Of a stretch of 64,000 bases of DNA, positions 52,513 through 61,323 are shown piece after piece (positions within the stretch are counted from its first letter, which is position 1; each line of letters starts with the position of its first letter). The DNA comes from Streptomyces luteolifulvus. Lineage in GTDB: Bacteria > Actinomycetota > Actinomycetes > Streptomycetales > Streptomycetaceae. The notes beneath the pieces were generated by a model, which was not told the DNA's origin, did not search any database, and saw nothing but the letters and a program-made list of their open reading frames with translations. The stretch is from NCBI RefSeq assembly GCF_008806595.1, contig NZ_VZRB01000015.1, positions 62,001 through 126,000 on the forward strand. The letters are read 5' to 3'. Made by a program: the position numbers and the translations under genes.

Positions 52513-53751
52513 ATGGCGGTCACCCGTACCCTTGAGGCCGATGTCCTGCGGCGGCAGGATCCTGAACTGGCCGACATTCTGCTCGGGGAACTCGACCGGC
52601 AGTCGACGACGCTCCAGCTGAACGCCGCCGAGAACTTCACCTCGCCCGCCGTGCTGGCCGCCCTCGGCTCCGCCCTCGCCAACAAGTACGCGGAGGGGTA
52701 TCCGGGCGCCCGGTACCACGGGGGCTGCGAGATCGTCGACGTCGCCGAGCGGCTCGCCGTGGAGCGTGCGAAGGCGCTGTTCGGGGCCGAACACGCCAAT
52801 GTGCAGGCGCACTCGGGGTCGTCGGCGGTGCTGGCCGCGTACGCGGCACTGTTGCGCCCCGGCGACACCGTCCTCGCCCTGGGCCTGCCCTACGGCGGCC
52901 ATCTCACCCACGGCTCGCCCGCCAACTTCTCCGGCCGCTGGTTCGACTTCGTGCCGTACGGCGTGGATGCGGAGACCGGGCTCATCGACTACGAGCAGAT
53001 GCGCCTGCTGGCCCGCACCCATCGGCCCAAGGCGATCGTGTGCGGGTCCATCGCCTACCCACGGCACATCGACTACGCCGCCTTCCGTGAGGCGGCCGAC
53101 GAGGTGGGCGCGTACCTCATCGCCGACGCCGCGCACCCCATCGGGCTCGTCGCCGGAAAAGCCGCGCCGAATCCGGTGCCGTACGCGGACGTCGTGTGCG
53201 CCACCACCCACAAGGTGCTGCGCGGTCCGCGCGGCGGCATGGTGCTGTGCGGGGCGGAGCTCGCCGGGCAGGTGGACCGGGCCGTCTTCCCGTTCACTCA
53301 GGGCGGCGCGCAGATGCACACCATCGCCGCCAAGGCCGTCGCGTTCGGCGAGGCGGCGGCTCCGGAGTTCGGCGGGTACGTCCGCCAGGTGGTCGCCAAC
53401 GCCAGGGTCCTCGCGGCCGCGCTGGCCGCCGAGGGGCTGGCCGTCACCACCGGCGGCACCGACACGCATCTGCTGACCGCCGATCCCGCCCCGCTCGGCG
53501 TCGACGGACGCACCGCCCGCGCGCGGCTCGCGGCCGCCGGGATGGTCCTGGACTGCTGCGCGCTGCCGCACGCGGACGCTCGCGGACTGCGCCTGGGCAC
53601 GGCCGCGGTGACCACACAGGGCATGGGGGAGGAGGAGATGCCGCGTATCGCGTCTCTGATGGCCGGTGTGCTGCGCGACCAGGTCGAGGGCAAGCAGGTC
53701 CGCGAGAAGGTGCGGGAACTGGTCACGGCCTTTCCGCCGTATCCGGGGTGA
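52513..53751 (+). CDS. glyA: serine hydroxymethyltransferase
   Basis: 412 residues from ATG 52513. PLP enzyme interconverting serine and glycine with tetrahydrofolate. Motifs: LNAAENFTSPAVL, YAEGYPGARYHGG (about 57-69), VQAHSGSSAVLAAY, DAAHPIGLVAG, and the PLP Lys in TTHKVLRGPRGGM (about 237). The TTHK box and PGARYHGG are conserved. Some positions differ from housekeeping GlyA (AENFTSP, GSSAV), fitting the second, glyA2-like copy found in streptomycetes. Confidence 0.92.
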   Translation: MAVTRTLEADVLRRQDPELADILLGELDRQSTTLQLNAAENFTSPAVLAALGSALANKYAEGYPGARYHGGCEIVDVAERLAVERAKALFGAEHANVQAHSGSSAVLAAYAALLRPGDTVLALGLPYGGHLTHGSPANFSGRWFDFVPYGVDAETGLIDYEQMRLLARTHRPKAIVCGSIAYPRHIDYAAFREAADEVGAYLIADAAHPIGLVAGKAAPNPVPYADVVCATTHKVLRGPRGGMVLCGAELAGQVDRAVFPFTQGGAQMHTIAAKAVAFGEAAAPEFGGYVRQVVANARVLAAALAAEGLAVTTGGTDTHLLTADPAPLGVDGRTARARLAAAGMVLDCCALPHADARGLRLGTAAVTTQGMGEEEMPRIASLMAGVLRDQVEGKQVREKVRELVTAFPPYPG

Positions 53752-53834
53752 GGGGTGAGGGGTGAGGGGTGAGGGGTGACGGGGTGACGGGGTGACGGGG
53801 TAGCGGGGTCAGGGGTTACGGGGTGACGGGGTGT
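53745..53834. repeat. G-rich tandem repeat after glyA
   Basis: Four exact GGGGTGA heptamers (from 53745, overlapping the glyA stop), then octamers GGGGTGAC and variants up to about 53834. Each unit has a run of four G, so the plus strand could form G-quadruplexes. Confidence 0.85.
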
Positions 53835-53932
53835 TCCGTGGCAACTCCCCCGGGCCATAAGGGCGTTATTGCTCCGTAAGATCATCGGTCCGAGGTCTTG
53901 ATCAGCAGCCTGGACGGCCTCATGATCACCGG

Positions 53933-54448
53933 ATGAAGAAGAGACACCTTGCGGCGCCGGTAGCGGCCGCACTCGCCATCATCGGCCTCTCCACCCCGCC
54001 CGCCCAGGCGGCGACGTACCAGTGCACCGATGCTTCCCAGGAGAGGCGGGTGTCCCTGCCCAACAAGTCCGACCTCGACCTCTCCGTCAGCCTCTGCGTC
54101 TTCCGCACCCAGTACAACGAGGTCTACGCCCAGGTGGTGACCAACTGGTCCGCGACCACCCCCGCCGCGGCGTTCGGAAAGAAGTTCGACGGTTTCAAGG
54201 TGAACGCCCGCCTGGAGTACCGCTTCTCCACGGGCGGCGTCGACTACATCAACAAGTCCCACACCTGCGACTTCACGGCGTCGGCCAATGACATGTGGGC
54301 GGCCACCGCGCGGTGCAACTCCGGCGACACCCCGTGGGACGCCGACCTGTACTGGTCGGCCGACGGCCAGGTCCAGTGGGACATCGACGGGGACGGCAAG
54401 GGCTGGCAGGAGCCGTGGCAGCTGACCGGTTCCCCGCTGCTCAGCTGA
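53933..54448 (+). CDS. secreted protein of unknown function
   Basis: 171 residues from ATG 53933. A signal peptide with a KKR start and hydrophobic core ends near AQA-A (about residue 26-27). The mature protein is about 145 residues with four Cys (CTDAS, SLCVF, HTCDF, ARCNS), suggesting two disulfides. Near the end DIDGDGKG resembles a calcium-binding loop. Aromatic residues and beta-type alternation suggest a small beta-sandwich. I recognise no family. Stand-alone gene between glyA and the WecA-like gene. Confidence 0.75.
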   Translation: MKKRHLAAPVAAALAIIGLSTPPAQAATYQCTDASQERRVSLPNKSDLDLSVSLCVFRTQYNEVYAQVVTNWSATTPAAAFGKKFDGFKVNARLEYRFSTGGVDYINKSHTCDFTASANDMWAATARCNSGDTPWDADLYWSADGQVQWDIDGDGKGWQEPWQLTGSPLLS

Positions 54449-54709
54449 GTTCTGCGCCTCAGTTTCGGGCGGGTCCGGTTGCTCCGGGCCCGGCCGGTCC
54501 TTTGGCGCCGTATCCGGCGTGAAAGGGGGTAGGCGATCCCTCGTGACAGGGGTAGGCGCTCAGGGGAACGCGCCAGCGTGCACCCACTCTCACCCACGCT
54601 CACAGCCACACGTGCAACTATCGTCGCTACCCGGCAGTCCTCACTGGTATGCGTCCGTCGCTAGGGTGTGGGACTGAGATGGCCAGCGAGACCTGTGGGG
54701 AAGCCTGTG

Positions 54710-56059
54710 CGTGAATACCTGCTGACGCTCTGCATCACGGCCGCGGTGACGTATCTGCTGACAGGGCCGGTACGGAAGTTCGCGATCGTGGCCGGAGCGA
54801 TGCCGGAGATCCGGGCACGCGATGTGCACCGGGAACCCACTCCGCGGCTCGGCGGGATCGCGATGTTCTTCGGCCTGTGCGCGGGCCTGCTGGTCGCCGA
54901 CCATCTCACCAACCTCAGTACGGTCTTCGCCAACTCCAATGAGCCACGGGCACTGCTCTCCGGAGCGGCGCTCATCTGGCTGATCGGCGTCCTGGACGAC
55001 AAGTTCGAGATCGACGCCCTGATCAAGCTGGGCGGCCAGATGATCGCCGCCGGCGTCATGGTCATGCAGGGTCTGACGATCCTCTGGCTGCCCGTCCCGA
55101 AGGCCGGCACGGTGGCGCTGACTCAGTGGCAGGGCACCCTGCTGACGGTGGCGCTGGTCGTGATCACGATCAACGCGGTGAACTTCGTGGACGGCCTCGA
55201 CGGCCTCGCGGCCGGCATGGTGTGCATCGCGGCGGCCGCGTTCTTCATGTACGCCTATCGCATGTGGTACTCGTACGGCATCGAGGCCGCTGCCCCCGCG
55301 ACGCTGTTCGCGGCCATCCTGATGGGCATGTGCCTGGGCTTTCTGCCGCACAACATGCACCCCGCGCGGATCTTCATGGGCGACTCGGGCTCGATGCTGA
55401 TCGGGCTGGTACTGGCCGCGGGCGCGATCTCCATCACGGGGCAGGTCGACCCGGACAGCTTGTTCGGCGGGTCCGAGCGCGAGGCCGTGCACCAGATGGT
55501 GCCGCTCTACATCCCGCTCCTGCTGCCGCTGACGATCATCGCGATCCCGGCCGCCGACCTGGTGCTGGCCATCGTGCGCCGCACCTGGCGCGGGCAGTCG
55601 CCGTTCGCCGCCGACCGCGGGCATCTGCATCACCGGCTGCTGGAGATCGGCCACTCGCACAGCCGGGCGGTGCTGATCATGTACTTCTGGTCGGCGCTGA
55701 TCGCGTTCGGCTCGCTCGCCTACTCCGTGAACTCGGCGTCGATGTGGATCGTGCTCGGTGTCGTGTTCCTCAGCGCGATCGGGCTGGTCCTGCTCCTGCT
55801 GCCGCGCTTCACCCCGCGCGCCCCACGCTGGGCCGAGGCCTTCGTCCCGCCGCGCTACCGCCGCGGCCGTCCCGCCGCCCAGCACCCGGCCGAGCCGCTG
55901 CGGCCCGCTCCGACCGGGGAGACGCAGGAGGAGGGGCAGAAGGGGCAGGAGGAACCCCGTACACCGGTTGCGGCCGGTGTGGCAGGAGTCAACGGAGCAA
56001 CCGCGATCGGCCCCCGTTCGCGCTTCCTGGATCGGCGCAATGCGGGATCGTCACGCTGA
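54710..56059 (+). CDS. WecA/MraY-family undecaprenyl-phosphate sugar-1-phosphate transferase
   Basis: 449 residues from GTG 54710, with GGGGAAG just upstream. About ten or eleven membrane helices, beginning YLLTLCITAAVTYLL. Catalytic features: RDVHREPTPRLGGIAMF (about 33-49), LDDKFEIDAL (the Asp-Asp pair), NFVDGLDGLAAG (about 159-170), ARIFMGDSGSM, and LHHRLLEIGHSHSR. These fit transferases that attach HexNAc-1-phosphate to undecaprenyl phosphate for teichoic acids or other glycopolymers. The C-terminal about 70 residues are a charged cytoplasmic tail. The exact sugar is not deducible. Confidence 0.92.
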   Translation, partial: REYLLTLCITAAVTYLLTGPVRKFAIVAGAMPEIRARDVHREPTPRLGGIAMFFGLCAGLLVADHLTNLSTVFANSNEPRALLSGAALIWLIGVLDDKFEIDALIKLGGQMIAAGVMVMQGLTILWLPVPKAGTVALTQWQGTLLTVALVVITINAVNFVDGLDGLAAGMVCIAAAAFFMYAYRMWYSYGIEAAAPATLFAAILMGMCLGFLPHNMHPARIFMGDSGSMLIGLVLAAGAISITGQVDPDSLFGGSEREAVHQMVPLYIPLLLPLTIIAIPAADLVLAIVRRTWRGQSPFAADRGHLHHRLLEIGHSHSRAVLIMYFWSALIAFGSLAYSVNSASMWIVLGVVFLSAIGLVLLLLPRFTPRAPRWAEAFVPPRYRRGRPAAQHPAEPLRPAPTGETQEEGQKGQEEPRTPVAAGVAGVNGATAIGPRSRFLDRRNAGSSR

Positions 56060-56359
56060 CGACCAAGGTAAGAATCTGACGAGAGCATTGCCCATTCATG
56101 GGGGAGCGAAGCAGCCCAATACCAGACAAACTGGCCATGTTGCTGCACAGACGGGCGGCTTCACTCTCATGTGTGACAGCGAGCACACCAACTTGGTAAA
56201 GACCGCATCAAATAGTTTGTGATACGGTTCACGAGAACCGGGGATGGAACCAAAGGACCGCAGTGCGACGGTCCATTGGCATGAGGTCTCGACACTCGAT
56301 CCCGGGACTACGCTCGTCCATGACGACACCCTGCCCACTGTGAAAGCGGAGTTGCCGCC
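56060..56359 (+). promoter_or_regulatory. promoter region of the ATP synthase operon
   Basis: 300 bp with no gene, upstream of atpI. More AT-rich around 56195-56222 (TTGGTAAAG...AAATAGTTTG). It contains a candidate Rex operator and a CGGTTC-ACGA-GAACCG inverted repeat (56225-56240) that overlap each other. Confidence 0.5.
56217..56234 (+). promoter_or_regulatory. candidate Rex (NADH-sensing repressor) operator
   Basis: TTGTGATACGGTTCACGA fits the Rex consensus TTGTGAANNNNTTCACAA at 12 of the 14 fixed positions. It lies 125 bp before atpI. Rex controls respiratory genes in Streptomyces in response to NADH/NAD+ ratio. Confidence 0.55.
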
Positions 56360-56818
56360 ATGCCGTCCAATGACGTTCGGATCCTGCTCCAGGCTGCCGT
56401 GCCCACGGCTGCCGTCGGCGCTGTTGCCGCCGTCGTCAGCGCGGTGGTCGCCGGCGGCAAGGGAGCGATCGGGGCGGTCGTCGCGACGCTGGTCGTCATC
56501 GTCTTCATGGGGCTCGGCCTCTACGTTCTGCAGCGCACTGCCAAATCGCTTCCGCACCTCTTCCAGGCGATGGGCCTGATGCTCTACGCGGCACAGATCC
56601 TGCTGCTGTTCGTCTTCGTCGCGGCCTTCAAGGACACGACGCTGTTCCATCCCAAGTCCTTCGCGCTCACGCTCGTCGCCGCCACCCTCGTGTGGATCGC
56701 CGCGCAGACGCGTGCGCACATGAAGTCCAAGATCCTCTACGTCGAACCCGACTCGACGCCCACTTCGACAGCCTCTTCGACGGGTGACAAGCCCGACAAG
56801 TCGGGGCACTCGTCGTGA
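56360..56818 (+). CDS. atpI: ATP synthase protein I
   Basis: 152 residues from ATG 56360. Four hydrophobic helices (about 10-30, 37-55, 70-92, 98-116) and a Ser/Thr-rich tail. Its position as the first gene before atpB identifies it. AtpI assists assembly of the c-ring and perhaps Mg2+ supply. It is 225 bp before atpB, a longer gap than others in the operon. Confidence 0.88.
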   Translation: MPSNDVRILLQAAVPTAAVGAVAAVVSAVVAGGKGAIGAVVATLVVIVFMGLGLYVLQRTAKSLPHLFQAMGLMLYAAQILLLFVFVAAFKDTTLFHPKSFALTLVAATLVWIAAQTRAHMKSKILYVEPDSTPTSTASSTGDKPDKSGHSS

Positions 56819-57043
56819 GGGGTAGGGCCGGGATAAGGGCGCTCGACGGATCCTGCTATCGTCCGGTGCCAACTGCGGCATCGCGGGCGCGGGCATCTGA
56901 GCTGACGCCTGCTCATTCGCGAGGCGAGATGCCCCACAGCCGCCCCCACATCCGAAACACCAGTCCAGTGCCGAACCGCGGCTGTTCGCCGCGCCGACAC
57001 AACGAGGTTGCCGTACCTATGCGTCACGCTGAAGGAGCCCGCG

Positions 57044-57874
57044 GTGAGTGCTGACCCGACGCAGGTGCTCGCCTTCGAGACCGATTGCCACCTGTTCGAC
57101 GGTTGTGGCTTCGACACTGTCTCCCCGGGCCTGCATTCGTTCCTCTACGAGCCGCTCTGGGGCGACGCAGACGGCAACGGCTTCTACTTCAACAAGCCGA
57201 TGCTCCTCGCTCTGCTCGGCTCCATCATCGTGGTGGGCTTCTTCTGGGCCGCGTTCCGCAGGCCGAAGGTCGTTCCGGGCAAGCTGCAGATGGTCGCCGA
57301 GACCGGCTACGACTTCGTGCGCCGCGGCATCGTCTACGAAACGATCGGCAAGAAGGAGGGTGAGAAGTACGTTCCGCTCATCGTCTCGCTGTTCTTCTTC
57401 GTCTGGATGATGAACATCTGGTCGATCATCCCGGTCGCCCAGTTCCCGGTCACCTCGATCATCGCCTACCCGATGGTCCTGGCCCTGATCGTCTACATCC
57501 TGTGGGTCTCGCTCACCTTCAAGCGGCACGGTTTCGTCGGCGCCTTCAAGAACTTCACGGGCTACGACAAGTCGCTCGGCGCCGTCCTGCCGCTGGCCAT
57601 GACGATCGAGTTCTTCTCGAACCTGCTGGTCCGCCCGTTCACGCACGCGGTGCGACTCTTCGCGAACATGTTCGCCGGTCACACGCTGCTGGTGCTCTTC
57701 ACGGTCGCCACCTGGTACATGCTGAACGGCATCGGCATCGCCTACTCAGGTGTCTCGTTCCTCATGACGATCGTCATGACCGCCTTCGAGCTCTTCATCC
57801 AGGCCGTCCAGGCGTATGTCTTCGTCCTGCTGACCTGCTCCTACATCCAGGGCGCGCTCGCCGAGCACCACTGA
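57044..57874 (+). CDS. atpB: F1Fo ATP synthase subunit a
   Basis: 276 residues from GTG 57044 with AAGGAG 6 nt upstream. Membrane subunit that, with the c-ring, conducts protons. About six helices; the essential Arg is in NLLVRPFTHAVRLFANMFAGH (the second Arg of this run region), and a second conserved segment is ELFIQAVQAYVFVLL near the C-terminus. Usual length for actinobacteria. Confidence 0.96.
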   Translation: MSADPTQVLAFETDCHLFDGCGFDTVSPGLHSFLYEPLWGDADGNGFYFNKPMLLALLGSIIVVGFFWAAFRRPKVVPGKLQMVAETGYDFVRRGIVYETIGKKEGEKYVPLIVSLFFFVWMMNIWSIIPVAQFPVTSIIAYPMVLALIVYILWVSLTFKRHGFVGAFKNFTGYDKSLGAVLPLAMTIEFFSNLLVRPFTHAVRLFANMFAGHTLLVLFTVATWYMLNGIGIAYSGVSFLMTIVMTAFELFIQAVQAYVFVLLTCSYIQGALAEHH

Positions 57875-57950
57875 GCACCCCCGCTTCGATACCCCCATGG
57901 TCGTCCGGTGGCCAACCCCCACCGGTCCGTAAAGAGAAGGAAGAACTGGC

Positions 57951-58175
57951 ATGTCCCAGACCCTTGCTGCCGTCGAAGGTTCCCTGAGCTCCGTCGGTTA
58001 CGGTCTTGCCGCCATTGGCCCCGGCGTCGGCGTCGGCATCATCTTCGGTAACGGCACGCAGGCCCTGGCCCGTCAGCCCGAGGCGGCCGGCCTCATCCGC
58101 GCCAACCAGATCCTCGGCTTCGCGTTCTGTGAGGCGCTCGCCCTGATCGGTCTCGTCATGCCGTTCGTCTACTAA
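57951..58175 (+). CDS. atpE: F1Fo ATP synthase subunit c
   Basis: 74 residues from ATG 57951 with AGAAGGAAG upstream. Two-helix hairpin proteolipid. N-terminal helix with GYGLAAIGPGVGVGIIFG, polar loop ARQPEA, and the proton-carrying Glu in ILGFAFCEALALIG (second helix). Oligomerises into the rotor ring. Confidence 0.96.
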   Translation: MSQTLAAVEGSLSSVGYGLAAIGPGVGVGIIFGNGTQALARQPEAAGLIRANQILGFAFCEALALIGLVMPFVY

Positions 58176-58219
58176 GACGAACGCCTCGACGACCGACCCT
58201 TTCGACGAAAGGCACTGAC

Positions 58220-58768
58220 GTGAACCTCGCCATGATCCTGGCGCAAGAGGGCGAGAAGGAGAATCCCCTCATTCCGCCGTGGCCCGAGCTCGTCATCGGC
58301 CTCATCGCCTTCGTCATCGTCTTCGGCTTCCTCGCCAAGAAGCTCCTCCCGACCATCAACAAGGTTCTGGAAGAGCGTCGCGAGGCCATCGAGGGCGGTA
58401 TCGAGAAGGCCGAGGCCGCACAGACCGAGGCCCACAGCGTCCTTGAGCAGTACAAGGCCCAGCTCGCCGAGGCCCGCCACGAGGCCGCGCGTCTGCGCCA
58501 GGAGGCGCAGGAGCAGGGCGCCACGCTCATCGCCGAGATGCGCGCGGAAGGCCAGCGGCAGCGCGAGGAGATCGTCGCCGCCGGTCACGCCCAGATCGAG
58601 GCCGACCGCAAGGCCGCCGCGTCCGCGCTGCGCCAGGACGTCGGCAAGCTCGCCACCGAGCTGGCCGGCAAGCTCGTCGGCGAGTCCCTCGAGGACCACG
58701 CCCGGCAGAGCCGTGTCATCGACCGCTTCCTCGACGAGCTCGAGGAGAAGGCCGAGGCCGGCCGATGA
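58220..58768 (+). CDS. atpF: F1Fo ATP synthase subunit b
   Basis: 182 residues from GTG 58220. One N-terminal membrane helix (about 22-42, LVIGLIAFVIVFGFLAKKLL) followed by a long charged coiled coil (EERREAIEGGIEKAEAAQ onward) that forms the peripheral stalk. Its stop overlaps atpH by 4 nt (ATGA), so the two stalk proteins are translationally coupled. Confidence 0.95.
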   Translation: MNLAMILAQEGEKENPLIPPWPELVIGLIAFVIVFGFLAKKLLPTINKVLEERREAIEGGIEKAEAAQTEAHSVLEQYKAQLAEARHEAARLRQEAQEQGATLIAEMRAEGQRQREEIVAAGHAQIEADRKAAASALRQDVGKLATELAGKLVGESLEDHARQSRVIDRFLDELEEKAEAGR

Positions 58769-59580
58769 ACGGAGCGAGCCGCGAGGCACTGGCAGCCGCA
58801 CGCGAGCGTCTCGACGCGCTGACGGACAACACGTCCGTGGACGCGACGAAGCTCGCCGGCGAGCTGGCCGCCGTCACCGCGCTGCTCGACCGCGAGGTGT
58901 CGCTGCGTCGGGTCCTCACCGACCCGGCGCAGGCCGGTGAGGCCAAGGCCGAGCTGGCTCAGCGCCTCCTCGGTTCCCAGGTCGGCGGCGAGGCCGCGGA
59001 CCTGGTGGCCGGCATGGTGCGCACCCGCTGGTCGCAGTCGCGTGACCTGGTGGACGCGCTGGAGGAGCTGGCGAATGTCGCCGACCTCACCGCGGCGCAG
59101 ACGTCGGGCCGGCTCGACGACGTCGAGGACGAACTGTTCCGCTTCGGCCGGATCGTCTCCTCGAACACCGAGCTGCGGGCCGCGCTGACCGACCGCAAGG
59201 CCTCCACCGCCGCCAAGGTCGAGCTGCTGCACCAGCTGCTCGGCGGCCGTGCCAAGCCGGACACCGAGCGTCTGGTCACGCGCCTTGTGACCGCGCCGCG
59301 GGGACGTAGCCTGGAGTCGGGACTGGAGTCCCTGTCCAAGCTCGCCGCCGAGCGCCGGGACCGCATGGTGGCCGTGGTCACCACGGCGGTACCGCTGAGC
59401 GACACGCAGAAGCGGCGCCTGGGTGCCGCCCTCGCGAAGCTCTACGGCCACCAGATGCACCTCAACATCGACGTGGACCCCGAGGTTCTCGGCGGGATCC
59501 GGGTGCAGGTCGGCGACGAGGTCATCAACGGCTCCCTCGCGGACCGCATCGAGGACGCCGGCCGCCGTCTGGCGGGCTAG
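58765..59580 (+). CDS. atpH: F1Fo ATP synthase subunit delta
   Basis: 271 residues from ATG 58765. Connects the peripheral stalk to the top of F1. Longer than the roughly 180-residue E. coli protein, as is usual in actinobacteria, with an N-terminal extra helical region. The C-terminal family signature is seen in LNIDVDPEVLGGIRVQVGDE and then SLADRIEDAGRRL. Overlaps atpF by 4 nt. Confidence 0.95.
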   Translation: MNGASREALAAARERLDALTDNTSVDATKLAGELAAVTALLDREVSLRRVLTDPAQAGEAKAELAQRLLGSQVGGEAADLVAGMVRTRWSQSRDLVDALEELANVADLTAAQTSGRLDDVEDELFRFGRIVSSNTELRAALTDRKASTAAKVELLHQLLGGRAKPDTERLVTRLVTAPRGRSLESGLESLSKLAAERRDRMVAVVTTAVPLSDTQKRRLGAALAKLYGHQMHLNIDVDPEVLGGIRVQVGDEVINGSLADRIEDAGRRLAG

Positions 59581-59708
59581 CAGCAACTTCATAAGTAAGA
59601 CGTACCTACGGCCCGGTTGGGCCGTGCAGAGGATTCACCTCGTTCAGGGGGGAGTCCCCATCCCCCCAAGTGAAACTTCGGGCCCAACAAGGAGAGCAGG
59701 GAACCCAG

Positions 59709-61301
59709 ATGGCGGAGCTCACGATCCGGCCGGAGGAGATCCGGGACGCGCTGGAGAACTTCGTCCAGTCGTACAAGCCGGACGCGGCCTCGCGCGAGGA
59801 GGTCGGTACGGTCACCCTTGCCGGCGACGGCATCGCGAAGGTCGAGGGTCTGCCCTCGGCCATGGCCAACGAACTGCTGAAGTTCGAGGACGGCACCCTC
59901 GGCCTCGCCCTCAACCTCGAGGAGCGCGAGATCGGTGCCATCGTCCTCGGTGAGTTCAGCGGCATCGAGGAGGGTCAGCCGGTCACCCGTACCGGTGAGG
60001 TGCTCTCCGTGGCTGTCGGCGAGGGCTACCTCGGCCGCGTCGTCGACCCGCTCGGCAACCCGATCGACGGCCTCGGCGAGATCGAGACCAGCGGTCGTCG
60101 TGCCCTTGAGCTGCAGGCCCCCACGGTCATGCAGCGCAAGTCGGTGCACGAGCCGATGGAGACCGGCTACAAGGCCGTCGACGCGATGACCCCGATCGGC
60201 CGTGGTCAGCGTCAGCTGATCATCGGTGACCGCCAGACCGGCAAGACCGCCCTGGCCGTCGACACGATCATCAACCAGCGTGACAACTGGCGCACCGGCG
60301 ACCCGAACAAGCAGGTCCGCTGCATCTACGTCGCCATCGGCCAGAAGGGCTCGACCATCGCGTCGGTCCGCCGCGCGCTGGAGGAGAACGGCGCGCTGGA
60401 GTACACGACGATCGTCGCCGCCCCGGCGTCCGACCCGGCCGGCTTCAAGTACCTGGCGCCGTACACCGGCTCGGCCATCGGCCAGCAGTGGATGTACGAG
60501 GGCAAGCACGTCCTGATCATCTTCGACGACCTGTCGAAGCAGGCCGACGCCTACCGCGCCGTGTCCCTGCTGCTGCGCCGCCCGCCGGGCCGCGAGGCCT
60601 ACCCCGGTGACGTCTTCTACCTGCACTCCCGTCTGCTGGAGCGCTGCGCGAAGCTCTCCGACGACATGGGCGCCGGCTCGATGACCGGTCTGCCGATCGT
60701 CGAGACCAAGGCCAACGACGTCTCGGCGTTCATCCCGACCAACGTCATCTCCATCACCGACGGCCAGTGCTTCCTGGAGTCGGACCTGTTCAACGCCGGT
60801 CAGCGCCCCGCGCTGAACGTCGGTATCTCCGTCTCCCGAGTCGGTGGTTCCGCGCAGCACAAGGCGATGCGCCAGGTCTCCGGCCGTCTGCGCGTCGACC
60901 TCGCCCAGTTCCGTGAGCTGGAGGCGTTCGCCGCCTTCGGTTCCGACCTGGACGCCGCGTCGAAGGCGCAGCTGGAGCGCGGTCAGCGCATGGTCGAGCT
61001 GCTGAAGCAGGCCCAGTACCAGCCGATGGCCACCGAGGACCAGGTCGTCTCCATCTGGGCCGGCACCAACGGCCGTATGGACGAGGTTCCGGTGGGCGAC
61101 ATCCGTCGCTTCGAGAAGGAGCTGCTGGAGTACCTGCACCGCAAGGAGCAGGGCCTCATGACCTCCATCAAGGAGGGCGCGAAGATGTCGGACGACACCA
61201 TCCAGGCGATCGACGACGCCGTCGCGGAGTTCAAGAAGCAGTTCGAGACCTCGGACGGCAAGCTGCTCGGCGAGGACACGGCCGTCAGCGTCTCCAAGTG
61301 A
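59709..61301 (+). CDS. atpA: F1Fo ATP synthase subunit alpha
   Basis: 530 residues from ATG 59709, with AAGGAG about 16 nt upstream and a second AGGGA 6 nt upstream. Non-catalytic nucleotide-binding subunit of F1. P-loop GDRQTGKTAL (about 174-183) and the alpha-subunit signature PAVNVGISVSRVGGSAQ-like stretch (PALNVGISVSRVGGSAQ). Also EAYPGDVFYLHSRLLERC. Preceded by a 128-bp gap after atpH, longer than the other F1 gaps. Confidence 0.97.
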   Translation: MAELTIRPEEIRDALENFVQSYKPDAASREEVGTVTLAGDGIAKVEGLPSAMANELLKFEDGTLGLALNLEEREIGAIVLGEFSGIEEGQPVTRTGEVLSVAVGEGYLGRVVDPLGNPIDGLGEIETSGRRALELQAPTVMQRKSVHEPMETGYKAVDAMTPIGRGQRQLIIGDRQTGKTALAVDTIINQRDNWRTGDPNKQVRCIYVAIGQKGSTIASVRRALEENGALEYTTIVAAPASDPAGFKYLAPYTGSAIGQQWMYEGKHVLIIFDDLSKQADAYRAVSLLLRRPPGREAYPGDVFYLHSRLLERCAKLSDDMGAGSMTGLPIVETKANDVSAFIPTNVISITDGQCFLESDLFNAGQRPALNVGISVSRVGGSAQHKAMRQVSGRLRVDLAQFRELEAFAAFGSDLDAASKAQLERGQRMVELLKQAQYQPMATEDQVVSIWAGTNGRMDEVPVGDIRRFEKELLEYLHRKEQGLMTSIKEGAKMSDDTIQAIDDAVAEFKKQFETSDGKLLGEDTAVSVSK

Positions 61302-61323
61302 CGTAAAGGAAGGGACCTGACTC

